Both the position numbers and the translations under genes were made by a program. From Orlajensenia stereocauli (lineage in GTDB: Bacteria; Actinomycetota; Actinomycetes; Actinomycetales; Microbacteriaceae), in assembly GCF_039548895.1 (NCBI RefSeq), contig NZ_JBCLVG010000001.1: DNA of 64,000 nucleotides; one strand, written 5' to 3'. The notes beneath the pieces were generated by a model. The model was not told where the DNA came from. It made no database searches and saw only the letters and a list, made by a program, of their open reading frames with translations. Below, one piece after another: positions 43,075-52,045 of this stretch (the first letter of the stretch is position 1; every line of letters starts with the position of its first letter).

Positions 43075-44223
43075 ATGCTTCCGACGGTCTCCCCGATGCC
43101 GGTCGCCGATGACGCCCGGGCCCTGGATCTGCCAGGCAGCGCAAGGACGATCACAGTCGTCTCCGTTCCCTCATCGCACCCCTATGTCGACAGCGTCACT
43201 GCATCTCCAGATGTGCGGATCCTCCGACTCGACGGCGCCGACGCCCGGGAGTCGGCCTGGCTGCCGTCCGCAGCCCTCGATCCCGAGTGGATACGGCAGC
43301 ACGCTCGCGATGCCGACCTGCTCCACATCCACTTCGGCACCGAGTCGTTCGAGCCGGCACGGATCGCGGCGTGCATCGATGCCGCCCACGAGGTCGGCTG
43401 GCCGGTGGTGTTCACCGTGCACGACCTCGAGCATCCGCAACTGCTCGACCAGGCGTCGTATCGCGCGCAGCTCGACGTGCTGGTCCCGGGCGCAGACGCC
43501 GTCATCACGTTGACCGACGGGGCCGCTGCCGAGATCCGACGACGCTGGCGACGTCCGTCGGTCGTGTCGCCGCATCCGTCGGTGCTGTCGGCAGACGCGT
43601 CGACGCCTCGAGTCCTGTCTTCAGAACACTTCCGAGTGGGGATGCACCTGAAGGACCTGCGCCCCAACGTCGATGGAGTGGGGATGGTCGAAGCCCTCGT
43701 CTCGGCGGTGGAGTCGGTCGCGACCGCGGGAGTGGATGTTCTCGCCGAGGTGAGGATGCACCGCACCGTACGGGATCCAGCGTCCCGCGACGCCGTGCGT
43801 GAGATCACGGGACGCACCGATCGCGTCCTGCTGATCGAGCACGAGCGCCTCGACGACCAGGAGCTCGTGGATGTGCTCTCGCGCATGGACGCCTGCGTGC
43901 TCCCGTACAGCCACGGAACCCATTCCGGATGGTTGGAGCTGTGCTGGGACCTCGCTGTCCCGGTCATCGCCCCGCGCGTGGGCTTCTACTCCGCGCAGCA
44001 CCCGGACGGGAGCGCCCGATCGTTCGATGTCGAGGCCGGCGGAGAGTCCTTGGCTGCCGCGATCCATGCCGTGGCCCGGGGACAGGACGCCACGCGAGCG
44101 GGTTCGGTGGAGCGGGCACGGCAGATCAGCGCCCGAGGTGCGATCCGGGCGGTCGATGACGCCACGACAGCCAGCGATCACGAGGCTCTCTACCGTCGCC
44201 TGATCGCGGAGCGCCGGACATGA
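43075..44223 (+). CDS. Glycosyltransferase, GT4-like
   Basis: 382-aa GT-B type protein. Seen: LLHIHFGTESF, WPVVFTVHDLEHPQLLD, DAVITLTDGAAAEIRRRW, FRVGMHLKDLRPNVDGVGM, and the C-terminal sugar-nucleotide site region CVLPYSHGTHSGWLELCWDLAVPVIAP (given here as one motif region). ATG 43075 has AGAGAGG upstream. First of four coupled plus-strand genes. Confidence 0.85.
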   Translation: MLPTVSPMPVADDARALDLPGSARTITVVSVPSSHPYVDSVTASPDVRILRLDGADARESAWLPSAALDPEWIRQHARDADLLHIHFGTESFEPARIAACIDAAHEVGWPVVFTVHDLEHPQLLDQASYRAQLDVLVPGADAVITLTDGAAAEIRRRWRRPSVVSPHPSVLSADASTPRVLSSEHFRVGMHLKDLRPNVDGVGMVEALVSAVESVATAGVDVLAEVRMHRTVRDPASRDAVREITGRTDRVLLIEHERLDDQELVDVLSRMDACVLPYSHGTHSGWLELCWDLAVPVIAPRVGFYSAQHPDGSARSFDVEAGGESLAAAIHAVARGQDATRAGSVERARQISARGAIRAVDDATTASDHEALYRRLIAERRT

Positions 44224-45347
44224 GCGGCCTCGTACCGCTGCGCGTCGTGGTCGTCGCCCCTCTCCGGTTCCCCATCCGTCGACCGCATGCCGGTGGCCTC
44301 GAGTCGGCCGTGTGGAACGAGGTGGACCAGCTGCGGGCCCGCGGCCACGACGTGACGCTCATCGCGGCCGAGGGTTCCGACTGGCTGGGCGAACCGAGCG
44401 ATTTCACGATCCCCGCAATGACCTGGCCCGGCGCATCCAGACCGACAGACGACACCTATCCGCCGAGCTACGCGGCCCGCTCCGTCCCAGCACTCGGTCG
44501 CGCCCTCGACCGGATCGCCGCGACCGCGGCCGACTACGACGTGATCTCGAATCACTGCCTGCACGGCCTGCCCCTCGAGAGAGCCGGGGGTCTGGGCGTG
44601 CCCATGGTCTCCACCCTGCACACGCCGGTCGACGACGAACTGGTGGCGTCGCATGCTGCGGCCTCCGGGCGGCGCAGCGAGTTCCTGTCCGTCAGTGAGC
44701 ACACCCGTCGCCAGTGGGCGGATGCCGGAATCGAATCGACGGTTCTGGCGAACGCCGTGGACCCGCAGGCATGGCCGCTGGGTCCCGGGGGTCCCGACCT
44801 CGTCTGGTTCGGTCGGATCGTTCCCGAGAAGGCCCCGCACCTCGCCATCGAGGTCGCCGAGCGGCTCGGACGGGGTCTGGTCATAGCCGGACGGATCGGT
44901 GACGAGCTGTATGCGGATCGCGCCGTGCTGTCGCGGGTCGGCGGCGGCATCAGGTACGTCGGTCAACTGGCCCCGAGCGAGCTCGCCACGCTCGTCGGTC
45001 GTAGCGCTGCGCTGATCGCGACGCCGGTGTGGGAAGAACCGTTCGGCCTGGTGGCACCGGAGGCGCTCATGTCGGGCACGCCCGTCGTCAGCTTCGCGAT
45101 GGGCGGTGTGTCCGAGATCGCCGCCGGGTCCGTCGGGATGGTGACAGTGCCATCGGGCGATGTGTCCGCGATGGCGAAGCGCGTGGAGCACATGATCGGC
45201 CGTGCGTTCCGGGAGCCGGGATTCCGTCCGGCCATCCGCAACAGCGCGGAGGCCCGGTTCTCCCTGCCGGCCCGCATCGCGGCGCTCGAGCGCAGGTTCC
45301 GATCGATGGTCGGCGACAGTGAGAGCTCCTCGGAGCGGGCGGCATGA
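44220..45347 (+). CDS. Family 4 glycosyltransferase
   Basis: 375-aa retaining GT-B enzyme: N-domain PHAGGLESAVWNEVDQL, NHCLHGLPLE, STLHTPVDDELV; C-domain LVWFGRIVPEKAPHLAIEVA, GGIRYVGQLAPSEL and the catalytic EPFGLVAPEALMSGTPVV with the two Glu of the E-x7-E motif. Starts inside the previous gene's stop (ATGA at 44220-44223) and ends with an ATGA overlap onto the next. Confidence 0.92.
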   Translation: MSGLVPLRVVVVAPLRFPIRRPHAGGLESAVWNEVDQLRARGHDVTLIAAEGSDWLGEPSDFTIPAMTWPGASRPTDDTYPPSYAARSVPALGRALDRIAATAADYDVISNHCLHGLPLERAGGLGVPMVSTLHTPVDDELVASHAAASGRRSEFLSVSEHTRRQWADAGIESTVLANAVDPQAWPLGPGGPDLVWFGRIVPEKAPHLAIEVAERLGRGLVIAGRIGDELYADRAVLSRVGGGIRYVGQLAPSELATLVGRSAALIATPVWEEPFGLVAPEALMSGTPVVSFAMGGVSEIAAGSVGMVTVPSGDVSAMAKRVEHMIGRAFREPGFRPAIRNSAEARFSLPARIAALERRFRSMVGDSESSSERAA

Positions 45348-46366
45348 TTCGCCCGCGCATAGCGTGGTACGTGCACCATCACGGCCGCGGACACGTCGGG
45401 CGCCTCCTGGCGATCGCACCGTACCTGCGCGCCGACGTCTCCTGCTTCAGCTCGCTGCCGAGGCCCGACGACCTTCCCGACAACTGCCAGTGGACTCAGC
45501 TCGAGCGCGACGACGGCGTCGAGCCCGACCGCGCGCTTCCCGGTGGTGACCGAGACCCGACGGCCCGTGGACTCCTCCACTGGGCACCGCTGCTGCACGA
45601 CGGGCACCGCCGACGGCTGACGGTCATCGCGGCCGAACTGGAGAGGCATCCGGTCAGCGCCTTCGTGGTCGACGTATCGGTGGAGGTCACGGTCCTCGCT
45701 CGCCTGCTCGGGATACCGCCCGTGCTCATCACCCAGCCGGGGCGGCGCGACGATGCCGCCCACCAGCTCGCATTCGGACTGGCGACGAAGGTGATCGCGC
45801 CGTGGCCCGAGGAACTGCTGCGGCCGGATCACCTGTCCGCGTTCCCCCATGTGGTCTACGTGGGCGGCATCAGCCGCCACGACGGACGAGGTCCTGAGCC
45901 CGTCGAGCGCTCCGGAGTCCTGGTGCTCGGGGGAGCGGGCGGATCGAGCGTGACCGCGGCATCCGTCGCCTCAGCCGAAGCTGCGACATCGGGGCAGCGC
46001 TGGTCGGCCCTCGGGATGTCTGGGGGTCGTGACTGGGTCGCCGATCCGTGGCCCGACATGGCTGCGGCCGACGTCGTCATCGCGTGGGCCGGCCAGAACT
46101 CCATCGCCGATCTGGCAGCGGTCGGAGCCCGTGCTGTCGTGATCCCTCAGCCGCGACCGTTCGCGGAGCAGGCTGACACGGCGGATGCCGTCAAGAGGGC
46201 CGGGCTCGCGATCGTGGAATCCGAGTGGCCGGAACCCGCCGAGTGGGGGCGCATCCTCGACGAGGCTCGCGCCCTGCAGCCGGACTGGGCGCGCTGGCGC
46301 ACGCGAGGCGCCGCGGAGCGCGCGGCGATCGAGATCGCAGCCGTGGCGCGAGGGGACGCGGCGTGA
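45344..46366 (+). CDS. MurG/GT28-like glycosyltransferase
   Basis: 340-aa GT-B protein: N-terminal HHHGRGHVGRLLAIAPYL, substrate region FVVDVSVEVTVLARLLGIP, C-domain VLVLGGAGGSSV and the donor-binding DVVIAWAGQNSIADLAAVGARAVVIP region, ending PFAEQADTADAVKRAGLAIV (both given as regions). The N-terminal glycine/His motif resembles that of the hydrolase-GT fusion at 14588. Coupled on both sides by 4-bp overlaps. Confidence 0.87.
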   Translation: MIRPRIAWYVHHHGRGHVGRLLAIAPYLRADVSCFSSLPRPDDLPDNCQWTQLERDDGVEPDRALPGGDRDPTARGLLHWAPLLHDGHRRRLTVIAAELERHPVSAFVVDVSVEVTVLARLLGIPPVLITQPGRRDDAAHQLAFGLATKVIAPWPEELLRPDHLSAFPHVVYVGGISRHDGRGPEPVERSGVLVLGGAGGSSVTAASVASAEAATSGQRWSALGMSGGRDWVADPWPDMAAADVVIAWAGQNSIADLAAVGARAVVIPQPRPFAEQADTADAVKRAGLAIVESEWPEPAEWGRILDEARALQPDWARWRTRGAAERAAIEIAAVARGDAA

Positions 46367-47160
46367 TCACCGTCGTGACACTGTGCTCGACCGAGCGAGT
46401 GGGCCACGTGCGCGCACAACTCGCGGCACTCGGCCGTGAGTCGGATCTCGACACCATCGTCGTCTGGGTGGGAGCTGACGGCCCTCCCTCGCTCGATGCC
46501 GGCGTCGTGCTGCACATGCCCCCGGCGCCGCTCGGGCTCCGCCTGGCGGCTGCACGCAACGCCGGGGCGGATGCCGCGGTCACCGCCGGAGCCGACCTCC
46601 TGATCTTCCTCGACGCCGATTGCGTGCCCGGGCCTGAGCTGGTGGCTCGATATCGCGACGCTGCGCAGTGGCATCCGGAGGCAGTGCTGTGCGGCCCCGT
46701 GACGTACCTGCCGCCGGGAGTCGACGTGTCGCGACCGGACGCCCTCATGGAGGCGACCCACCCGCATGCCGCCCGGCCCTCTCCTGCAGCCGGCTCCATC
46801 GAGCTCGCCACCGGAGGGGAGTATCCGCTGTTCTGGTCGTTGTCGTTCGCTATGACGGCCGAGCTCTGGGCGACATCACGCCGCTTCGACGAGCGGTTCG
46901 AGGGCTACGGCGGCGAGGACACGGACTTCGCCTTCGGGCTGCGCGACGCCGGGATCCCTCTGGCGTGGGTGGGCGGAGCCCACGCATACCACCAGCACCA
47001 CCCGACGAGCTCCCCGCCGTGGCAGCATGTCGACGACATCCTGCGCAACGGCCGCCTCTTCGCCGACAGGTGGGGGGAATGGCCGATGACGGGCTGGCTG
47101 GCCGACTTCGAATCGGCCGGGGTCGTGCGCCGACGCGGTTCCGGCTGGGTCAGGGCCTGA
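46363..47160 (+). CDS. Family 2 glycosyltransferase
   Basis: 265-aa GT-A protein: VITVVTLCSTERVGHVRAQL, LRLAAARNAGADAA, LLIFLDADCVPGPELVARY (metal site) and acceptor motif YGGEDTDFAFGLRDAG, with WVGGAHAYHQHHP later. GTG 46363 overlaps the previous stop (GTGA). Ends overlapping the stop region of the convergent GT4 gene (47150-47160). Confidence 0.9.
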   Translation: MITVVTLCSTERVGHVRAQLAALGRESDLDTIVVWVGADGPPSLDAGVVLHMPPAPLGLRLAAARNAGADAAVTAGADLLIFLDADCVPGPELVARYRDAAQWHPEAVLCGPVTYLPPGVDVSRPDALMEATHPHAARPSPAAGSIELATGGEYPLFWSLSFAMTAELWATSRRFDERFEGYGGEDTDFAFGLRDAGIPLAWVGGAHAYHQHHPTSSPPWQHVDDILRNGRLFADRWGEWPMTGWLADFESAGVVRRRGSGWVRA

Positions 47161-48352
47161 CAGGCCCGAGGAGATCGTCGGCAGCAAGCGTGAGGTCGGC
47201 GGCGATCCGGTCGGGGGCGAATCGGCTCACCTCGGCCTGACCCGCCAGCCCCAGGGCGGTGCCGTATGCCGGGTCGCCGATGATTCGACTGATGGCGCTC
47301 GCCAATGCGGCAGGGTCGGCCGGCGGAACCATCAGGCAGTCGACGCCGCTGGTGCAGAAGTCGTCGAAGCCGCTGCCCGTCGTGCAGATCAGGGGAGCTC
47401 CGACCGACTTCACCTCGAGGGCGACGTTCCCGAATCCCTCCCAGAGCGACGGGCAGATCGTCACCGCGGCCTCCCCGATCGCCCGGTAGAGCTCGTCGCC
47501 GCCGACGTGCCCGAGCCAGGTGACCTGACTGCGCGACGCCGTCGGAAGGTAGCCGAGCAGCTCGTCGCGATCCGGTTCGAAGCGTCTGTCGCCACTCGAC
47601 CCGGCCAACACGAGTCGGGCCGATGGCACCTGCGCCGCGACCATCGCGAAGGCCTTCAGGGCATCGACGACTCCCTTCCGTCGTTCGAGGCGACCGAGGA
47701 AGAGCACGACCGGGCCGTCGGATCGCGACCAGCGGTCGGGAAGCTCGGCTGAGTGCGCTGCCCTCTCGACGCGGGTGACCTCGATGCAGTTCCACACGAC
47801 GCGCAACGGAGGCAGCTTCGCGAACGAGCCCGTCGTCCACCTCGCCATGGCCTGCGAGATCGCGATGAGCCCGGCGGACCGGCGGATCTGCCGGTCCTCC
47901 AGCCTGTTCTGCACGGCGACCGCGAGGCGCGTCGATGGCGGAAGGTCGCGGGGCCGGAGGTGGGCGACTTCGTTCGAGAGCCGCATGCTCGTGGCCAGGT
48001 TCGTCAGCAGCGGGGCTCGGGAGGGGAGGGCCGCACCGAGGCCGCTCCACTCCGGTGCGAACACCCGGTCGTAGGTCCCCGCTGCATACGCCCGACGCAC
48101 CCGGAGTGCCATCAGAAGCAGCGCGATGATGCGGGGCAACCGCCGACCGATGCGAAGGCTTCGGAGCGTCACGCCGGCGTCATCCGTCTCCCGAAGGAGA
48201 GCGCTGTCGGAGAAGACCAGGACATCCACGTCGATCCCGCGGCGCGCGAGGGCCGGCACGAGTGCGGCGTAGTGGCGACCGATGCCGCCCGTGTAGGCCG
48301 TGACGCCGGCGTACTCGGTCACCGGGACCAGCCATCGTTCTCGTGGGGCCAT
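47150..48352 (-). CDS. Family 4 glycosyltransferase
   Basis: 400-aa GT-B enzyme: N-domain GVTAYTGGIGRHYAALVPAL and VFAPEWSGLGAAL; C-domain VVLFLGRLERRKGVVDALKA, VTWLGHVGGDELYRA and CPSLWEGFGNVALEVKSVGAP with the family's E-x7-E. ATG 48352 shares its A with the ATP-grasp stop (TGATG), so both proteins are translated together. Confidence 0.92.
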   Translation of the reverse strand: MAPRERWLVPVTEYAGVTAYTGGIGRHYAALVPALARRGIDVDVLVFSDSALLRETDDAGVTLRSLRIGRRLPRIIALLLMALRVRRAYAAGTYDRVFAPEWSGLGAALPSRAPLLTNLATSMRLSNEVAHLRPRDLPPSTRLAVAVQNRLEDRQIRRSAGLIAISQAMARWTTGSFAKLPPLRVVWNCIEVTRVERAAHSAELPDRWSRSDGPVVLFLGRLERRKGVVDALKAFAMVAAQVPSARLVLAGSSGDRRFEPDRDELLGYLPTASRSQVTWLGHVGGDELYRAIGEAAVTICPSLWEGFGNVALEVKSVGAPLICTTGSGFDDFCTSGVDCLMVPPADPAALASAISRIIGDPAYGTALGLAGQAEVSRFAPDRIAADLTLAADDLLGPVRP

Positions 48353-49248
48353 CACCGGTATCGCCTCGGAACGGCCCAGTGCTCGCCGAAGGTCGCATCG
48401 AAGCTCTCGGGCTCGAACGGGCTGTCACCGCCGGCGGGGTAGCTGGTGAGCTCCCCGAACACGATTCTGTCGCCCAGGTCGTACAGGTCGACCCTCACGA
48501 AGTCGGTCCCGGACCCCAGGCGCTCGGCCAAGGCGATCATCTCGGCGAGCCTCGCTGGACGCGGAGGTGGTGGCACGGCCCAAGCCGGCCCACCGCTCAT
48601 CGGGAGGTGGCGCCATGAGCGGTCGTGGAAGTCCTGTGTCCTGTCACCGAATCGACCGGCGTCGACCTGCACGTACTCGCATCGGCCGTGGAAGACGAAG
48701 AACTTGTAGTCATCCGGGATGCCGCCGGTCGTCGTGGTCAGGAACTCCTCGACGATGATCCTCGGCGGAACGCGACTGTAGGCCCACTCCCGGTTGGGTC
48801 CCTGACCGTAGACCTGGCCGAGCCAGTGGTGGCCGATGGCGACCAGCTGCTCCGGCGGGGCCGCGGCAGGCTGCACGTGCCGATAGACCCAGCTCTCCGA
48901 CGCTGCGGGAAGTCGGGTGTCCGGCGCCGCGTCCGGGGAGATCACGATCGCAGCACCGCTCCCGTGCGTCGGCTTGAGGACGGCTGCGTCGGGCAATGCG
49001 AGGTCCATGAGTCGCTTCGGGTCGTCGAGGATCGCATAGGCGCGGGGGAGCACCCTCTCCCCGACGAGCGCGGCGACATGGGCGCGCACTGCCGCCTTGT
49101 CGGCGAAGGTCACAATGAGCGGCCGGTGATCGCGGAGCATCTTGTAGCGCACCTTCTCCGTGAAGGTGCGAGGGCTCCGGGTCGCCCAGAGACGTCGCAT
49201 CCGCACGATACGACTGCGCTCGGCACGGGGAATCTCGTCCCATTTCAT
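48352..49248 (-). CDS. TupA-like ATP-grasp protein
   Basis: 298-aa member of the TupA-like ATP-grasp group: RTFTEKVRYKMLRDHRPLIV start, TFADKAAVRAHVAALVG, AAVLKPTHGSGAAIVI (ATP lysine/glycine loop), RIIVEEFLTTTTGGIPDDYK and FVRVDLYDLGDRIVFGELT (metal Glu). The named family member acts in teichuronopeptide synthesis, linking amino acids to polymer; sugar-modifying amide ligation is likely here. ATG 49248 begins an operon with a GT4 enzyme. No polymerase or flippase is nearby. Confidence 0.87.
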   Translation of the reverse strand: MKWDEIPRAERSRIVRMRRLWATRSPRTFTEKVRYKMLRDHRPLIVTFADKAAVRAHVAALVGERVLPRAYAILDDPKRLMDLALPDAAVLKPTHGSGAAIVISPDAAPDTRLPAASESWVYRHVQPAAAPPEQLVAIGHHWLGQVYGQGPNREWAYSRVPPRIIVEEFLTTTTGGIPDDYKFFVFHGRCEYVQVDAGRFGDRTQDFHDRSWRHLPMSGGPAWAVPPPPRPARLAEMIALAERLGSGTDFVRVDLYDLGDRIVFGELTSYPAGGDSPFEPESFDATFGEHWAVPRRYR

Positions 49249-49356
49249 CGGAGAGCCTCTCGTCACGGCCGTGTCGCCCAGCGGTGGATGGTTGTCAAGC
49301 CTCAGCACCGACTCGTCGGGCCACGTAGCCTCGGAGCCAACAGATGGGGTGCTCAG

Positions 49357-49668
49357 ATGAGTTCGATGTTCTACGGCGAGACAGGCACCGAGATCGTCGT
49401 GGCAGATGATCTCGTGGTGCATCTGCGCGCGACCACCACCGAGAAGATGCAGCGCGGTGAGCGCTTCCTGCTGTCGTGGCATGAGCCGGACATCGTGGGG
49501 GACGGGACGAGCTCCGTGTGGCTGGACCCGTCGATCCCGGTGCGGTACCACGTGGACAGCGGGGTGGACGACTCGATCGATCGCACCTGGGTCGAGGCGA
49601 TGGTCGCCGCCGCCTCATCGGACGGAGGCCTCCTGATCGGCTCGGTCCCGAGGCCTCCCCAGGACTGA
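49357..49668 (+). CDS. DUF7882-like small protein, copy 2
   Basis: 103-aa paralogue of the protein at 35641-35979: FYGETGTEIVVADDLVVHL, FLLSWHEPDIVGDG, SVWLDPSIPVRYHVDSG, DRTWVEAMVAAAS. ATG 49357 was chosen; a TAGCCT box is about 25 bp upstream. Function unknown. Position between the glycan island and the dehydrogenase gives no clue. Confidence 0.8.
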   Translation: MSSMFYGETGTEIVVADDLVVHLRATTTEKMQRGERFLLSWHEPDIVGDGTSSVWLDPSIPVRYHVDSGVDDSIDRTWVEAMVAAASSDGGLLIGSVPRPPQD

Positions 49669-49678
49669 GCACCATCGA

Positions 49679-50854
49679 TCAGGGCTGGATCACGACCTTG
49701 ATGCATCCGTCTTCCTTCTCGTTGAAGGTGTCGTACATGGCGGGCGCTTCGTCGAGACGCACACGATGCGTGACGAGGTCCTCCACTCCGAGCGGATCAC
49801 TCGGGTCCTCGACGAGCGGAAGGAGCTCATCGCGCCAGGAGTGCACGTTGCACTGGCCCATGCGCAGGGCGATCTGCTTGTCGAACATCGTCACCAGCGG
49901 CATGGGATCGGCAGCGCCGGCGTATACGCCGCTGAGCGAGACGGTTCCGCCGCGCTGGACAGCGTCGATGGCGAGGTGGAGGGCTGCCAGACGGTCGACG
50001 CCTGCCTTCTTCATCAGCGGCTTGGCGATGGCGTCGGGGAGCACACCGACAGCGGACTGGACGAACGACGTTCCCGGGTTGCCGTGGGCCTCCATGCCCA
50101 CCGCGTCGACCACAGAGTGCGGTCCGCGACCGTCGGTTGCGTCTCGCAGTTCCGAGAGGATGTCGTCGGTGAGGTCGAAGGTCTCGATTCCGTGCCGCTC
50201 GGCCATGGCCCGGCGCTCGGGGACGGGGTCGACGGCGATCACGCGGTGACCCAGGTGGCGCCCGATGCGCGCGGCGAACTGACCGACGGGCCCGAGCCCG
50301 AGCACGGCCAGGGTGCCACCCTCGGGAACGTGCGCGTACTGCACGCCCTGCCAGGCCGTCGGAAGGATGTCACTCAGGAAGAGGTAGCGCTCGTCGGCCA
50401 GTTCCTCGCCGACCTTGTAGGCGTTGAAGTCGGCTCGGCGCACCCGCAGGAACTCGGCCTGTCCTCCGGGAACCGAACCGTAGAGCTCGGAGAACCCGTA
50501 CAGGTCGGCTCCGCTGCCGCTCTGGTGGTTCTGGGTGGTCTCGCACTGGCTCGTCAGCCCCTTGCGACACATGTAGCACTCACCGCAGGCGATGACGAAG
50601 GGGATGACCACCCTGTCGCCGACGGCGAGGGTCGCGACGGCGGAGCCGACCTCGACGACGATGCCCATCGGCTCGTGGCCGAGCACGTCGCCCTTGTCGA
50701 GGAACGCACCGAGCACGTTGTACAGGTGCAGGTCCGATCCGCAGATGGCCGATGACGTGATGCGGATGATCGCATCCGTCGGCTCCTCGATACGAGGGTC
50801 GGGGACCTCCTCAACGCTCACCTTGCCGGTCGACTGCCATGTCAGAGCTCTCAT
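49679..50854 (-). CDS. Zinc-dependent alcohol dehydrogenase
   Basis: 391-aa medium-chain dehydrogenase with zinc ligands at the same positions as the enzyme at 26098-27243: Cys38 (CGSDLH), His60-Glu61, and Cys90/93/96/104. NAD(P) motif LAVLGLGPVGQFAA. The substrate-loop insert (GADLYGFSELYGSVPGGQAEF) matches glutathione-independent formaldehyde dehydrogenase-like enzymes. A CAACCCCTG motif lies about 35 bp upstream of the start, shared with two other minus-strand genes. Confidence 0.92.
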   Translation of the reverse strand: MRALTWQSTGKVSVEEVPDPRIEEPTDAIIRITSSAICGSDLHLYNVLGAFLDKGDVLGHEPMGIVVEVGSAVATLAVGDRVVIPFVIACGECYMCRKGLTSQCETTQNHQSGSGADLYGFSELYGSVPGGQAEFLRVRRADFNAYKVGEELADERYLFLSDILPTAWQGVQYAHVPEGGTLAVLGLGPVGQFAARIGRHLGHRVIAVDPVPERRAMAERHGIETFDLTDDILSELRDATDGRGPHSVVDAVGMEAHGNPGTSFVQSAVGVLPDAIAKPLMKKAGVDRLAALHLAIDAVQRGGTVSLSGVYAGAADPMPLVTMFDKQIALRMGQCNVHSWRDELLPLVEDPSDPLGVEDLVTHRVRLDEAPAMYDTFNEKEDGCIKVVIQP

Positions 50855-50888
50855 GCTCCGAGTAGACGCCCTTTCGCGGATGACCGCG

Positions 50889-50897
50889 CAGGGGTTG
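50889..50897 (-). promoter_or_regulatory. CAACCCCTG motif upstream of dehydrogenase
   Basis: Minus strand CAACCCCTG; 24 nt after CAACCCC comes TCTACT, a -10-like hexamer. The same nonamer with matching spacing occurs before the genes at 55370-55555 and 58703-59368. Confidence 0.45.
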
Positions 50898-50935
50898 ACA
50901 GGACGGTTCGCAGCCCGTTCGGCGTTGTCCGAAGG

Positions 50936-52045
50936 CTAGATCGACCTCCGCTGCGCCGCCAGCGGGCAGTCGAAGGGATCGCGTTCGCCCAGGCCGACAC
51001 GATTGATGTGACGGATGACGATGCCGTAGCTCTCCCAGAGTCCCGTGAGCATGTAGGAGACGTCCTTCTGGCGGCAGTACTCGGCGATCATCGGCGCTGC
51101 GCGGTGCAGGTGGGGCCGGGGCATCGACGGGAAGAGGTGGTGCTCGATCTGATAGTTGAGCCCGCCCATGAGCACGTCGACGAATCGACCGCCGCGGATG
51201 TTGCGGCTCATGAGCACCTGGCGGCGGAGGAAGTCGAGCTTCGTGTTTTTCGGAACTATCGGCATGCCCTTGTGGTTCGGCGCGAACGATGCCCCCATGT
51301 AGAACCCGAACAAGCCGAGTTGCACGCCGAGGAAGGCGGCGGCTACGCCGGGGGAGAGCACGAGGAAGACGAGGGTGAGATATCCGCCGAGCCGCAGGAC
51401 GAGGAAGGTGATCTCGACCCAGCGGCGATCGACGTGCTCCCGGGCGAACACGCGTCGCACGCTCGACGCGTGCAGCGAGAGTCCCTCGAGCAGGAGGATC
51501 GGGAAGAAGAACACGCCCTGGTGTGCGATCAGCCAGGTCGTGACGGCGTTGCGCCTGCGCTCGACCTGTTCGTGCGTGAAGGAGATCACCGGGAGGTCGA
51601 TGTCGGGATCGCTGCCCTCCTTGTTCGGGTTGGAGTGATGCCTGGTGTGCTTGTGCTGCCACCATCCGTAGCTCATGCCGACGAAGAGGTTTCCGAGGAT
51701 CAGGCTCGTCCAGTCGTTCCACTTCCCCGAGACGAAGATCTGCCTGTGTGCAGCGTCGTGGCCGAGGAAGGCCGTCTGGGTGAACATCACCGCGAAACCT
51801 GCCGCCATGAAGAGCTGCCACCAGGTGTCGCCGATCAGTACGAACGCGATGCCCGCCACCAGGAAGACCAGCGGGACGGCGCAGAGCTTCGTCCAGTAGT
51901 ACCCGTAGCGACGGCGCATGAGCCCGGACTGGAGCACCATCCGCGACAGTTCGGTGTAATCGTTGGCGATGACGCGCGGCGTGCGCGGCGTGCTCCCGGA
52001 GCCGGGGTCCGGGTCGCCGGCATTCGCGCGAATGGTGATTGTCAT
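50936..52045 (-). CDS. Membrane fatty-acid desaturase
   Basis: 369-aa di-iron desaturase with the three histidine boxes: HDAAH (96-100), HKHTRHH (131-137) and QIEHH near residue 304, and four or more membrane segments (LCAVPLVFLVAGIAFVLIG, ITFLVLRLGGYLTLVFLVL). It inserts a double bond into membrane acyl chains or acyl-CoA, and is often induced by cold. ATG 52045 has GGAGGG. Divergent from the envelope gene cluster across 304 bp. Confidence 0.92.
   Translation of the reverse strand: MTITIRANAGDPDPGSGSTPRTPRVIANDYTELSRMVLQSGLMRRRYGYYWTKLCAVPLVFLVAGIAFVLIGDTWWQLFMAAGFAVMFTQTAFLGHDAAHRQIFVSGKWNDWTSLILGNLFVGMSYGWWQHKHTRHHSNPNKEGSDPDIDLPVISFTHEQVERRRNAVTTWLIAHQGVFFFPILLLEGLSLHASSVRRVFAREHVDRRWVEITFLVLRLGGYLTLVFLVLSPGVAAAFLGVQLGLFGFYMGASFAPNHKGMPIVPKNTKLDFLRRQVLMSRNIRGGRFVDVLMGGLNYQIEHHLFPSMPRPHLHRAAPMIAEYCRQKDVSYMLTGLWESYGIVIRHINRVGLGERDPFDCPLAAQRRSI

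Noticed and set aside
48625..49356. N-terminal extension of the small protein at 49357
   Set aside because: The frame is open but antisense to the ATP-grasp gene and lacks coding features; the paralogue at 35641 is short as well.
50895..50900. TTGACA as a plus-strand -35 box
   Set aside because: There is no plus-strand gene downstream and no -10 at 17 bp. The reverse strand reading, CAACCCCTG upstream of the dehydrogenase, fits better. The same applies at 55596-55601.
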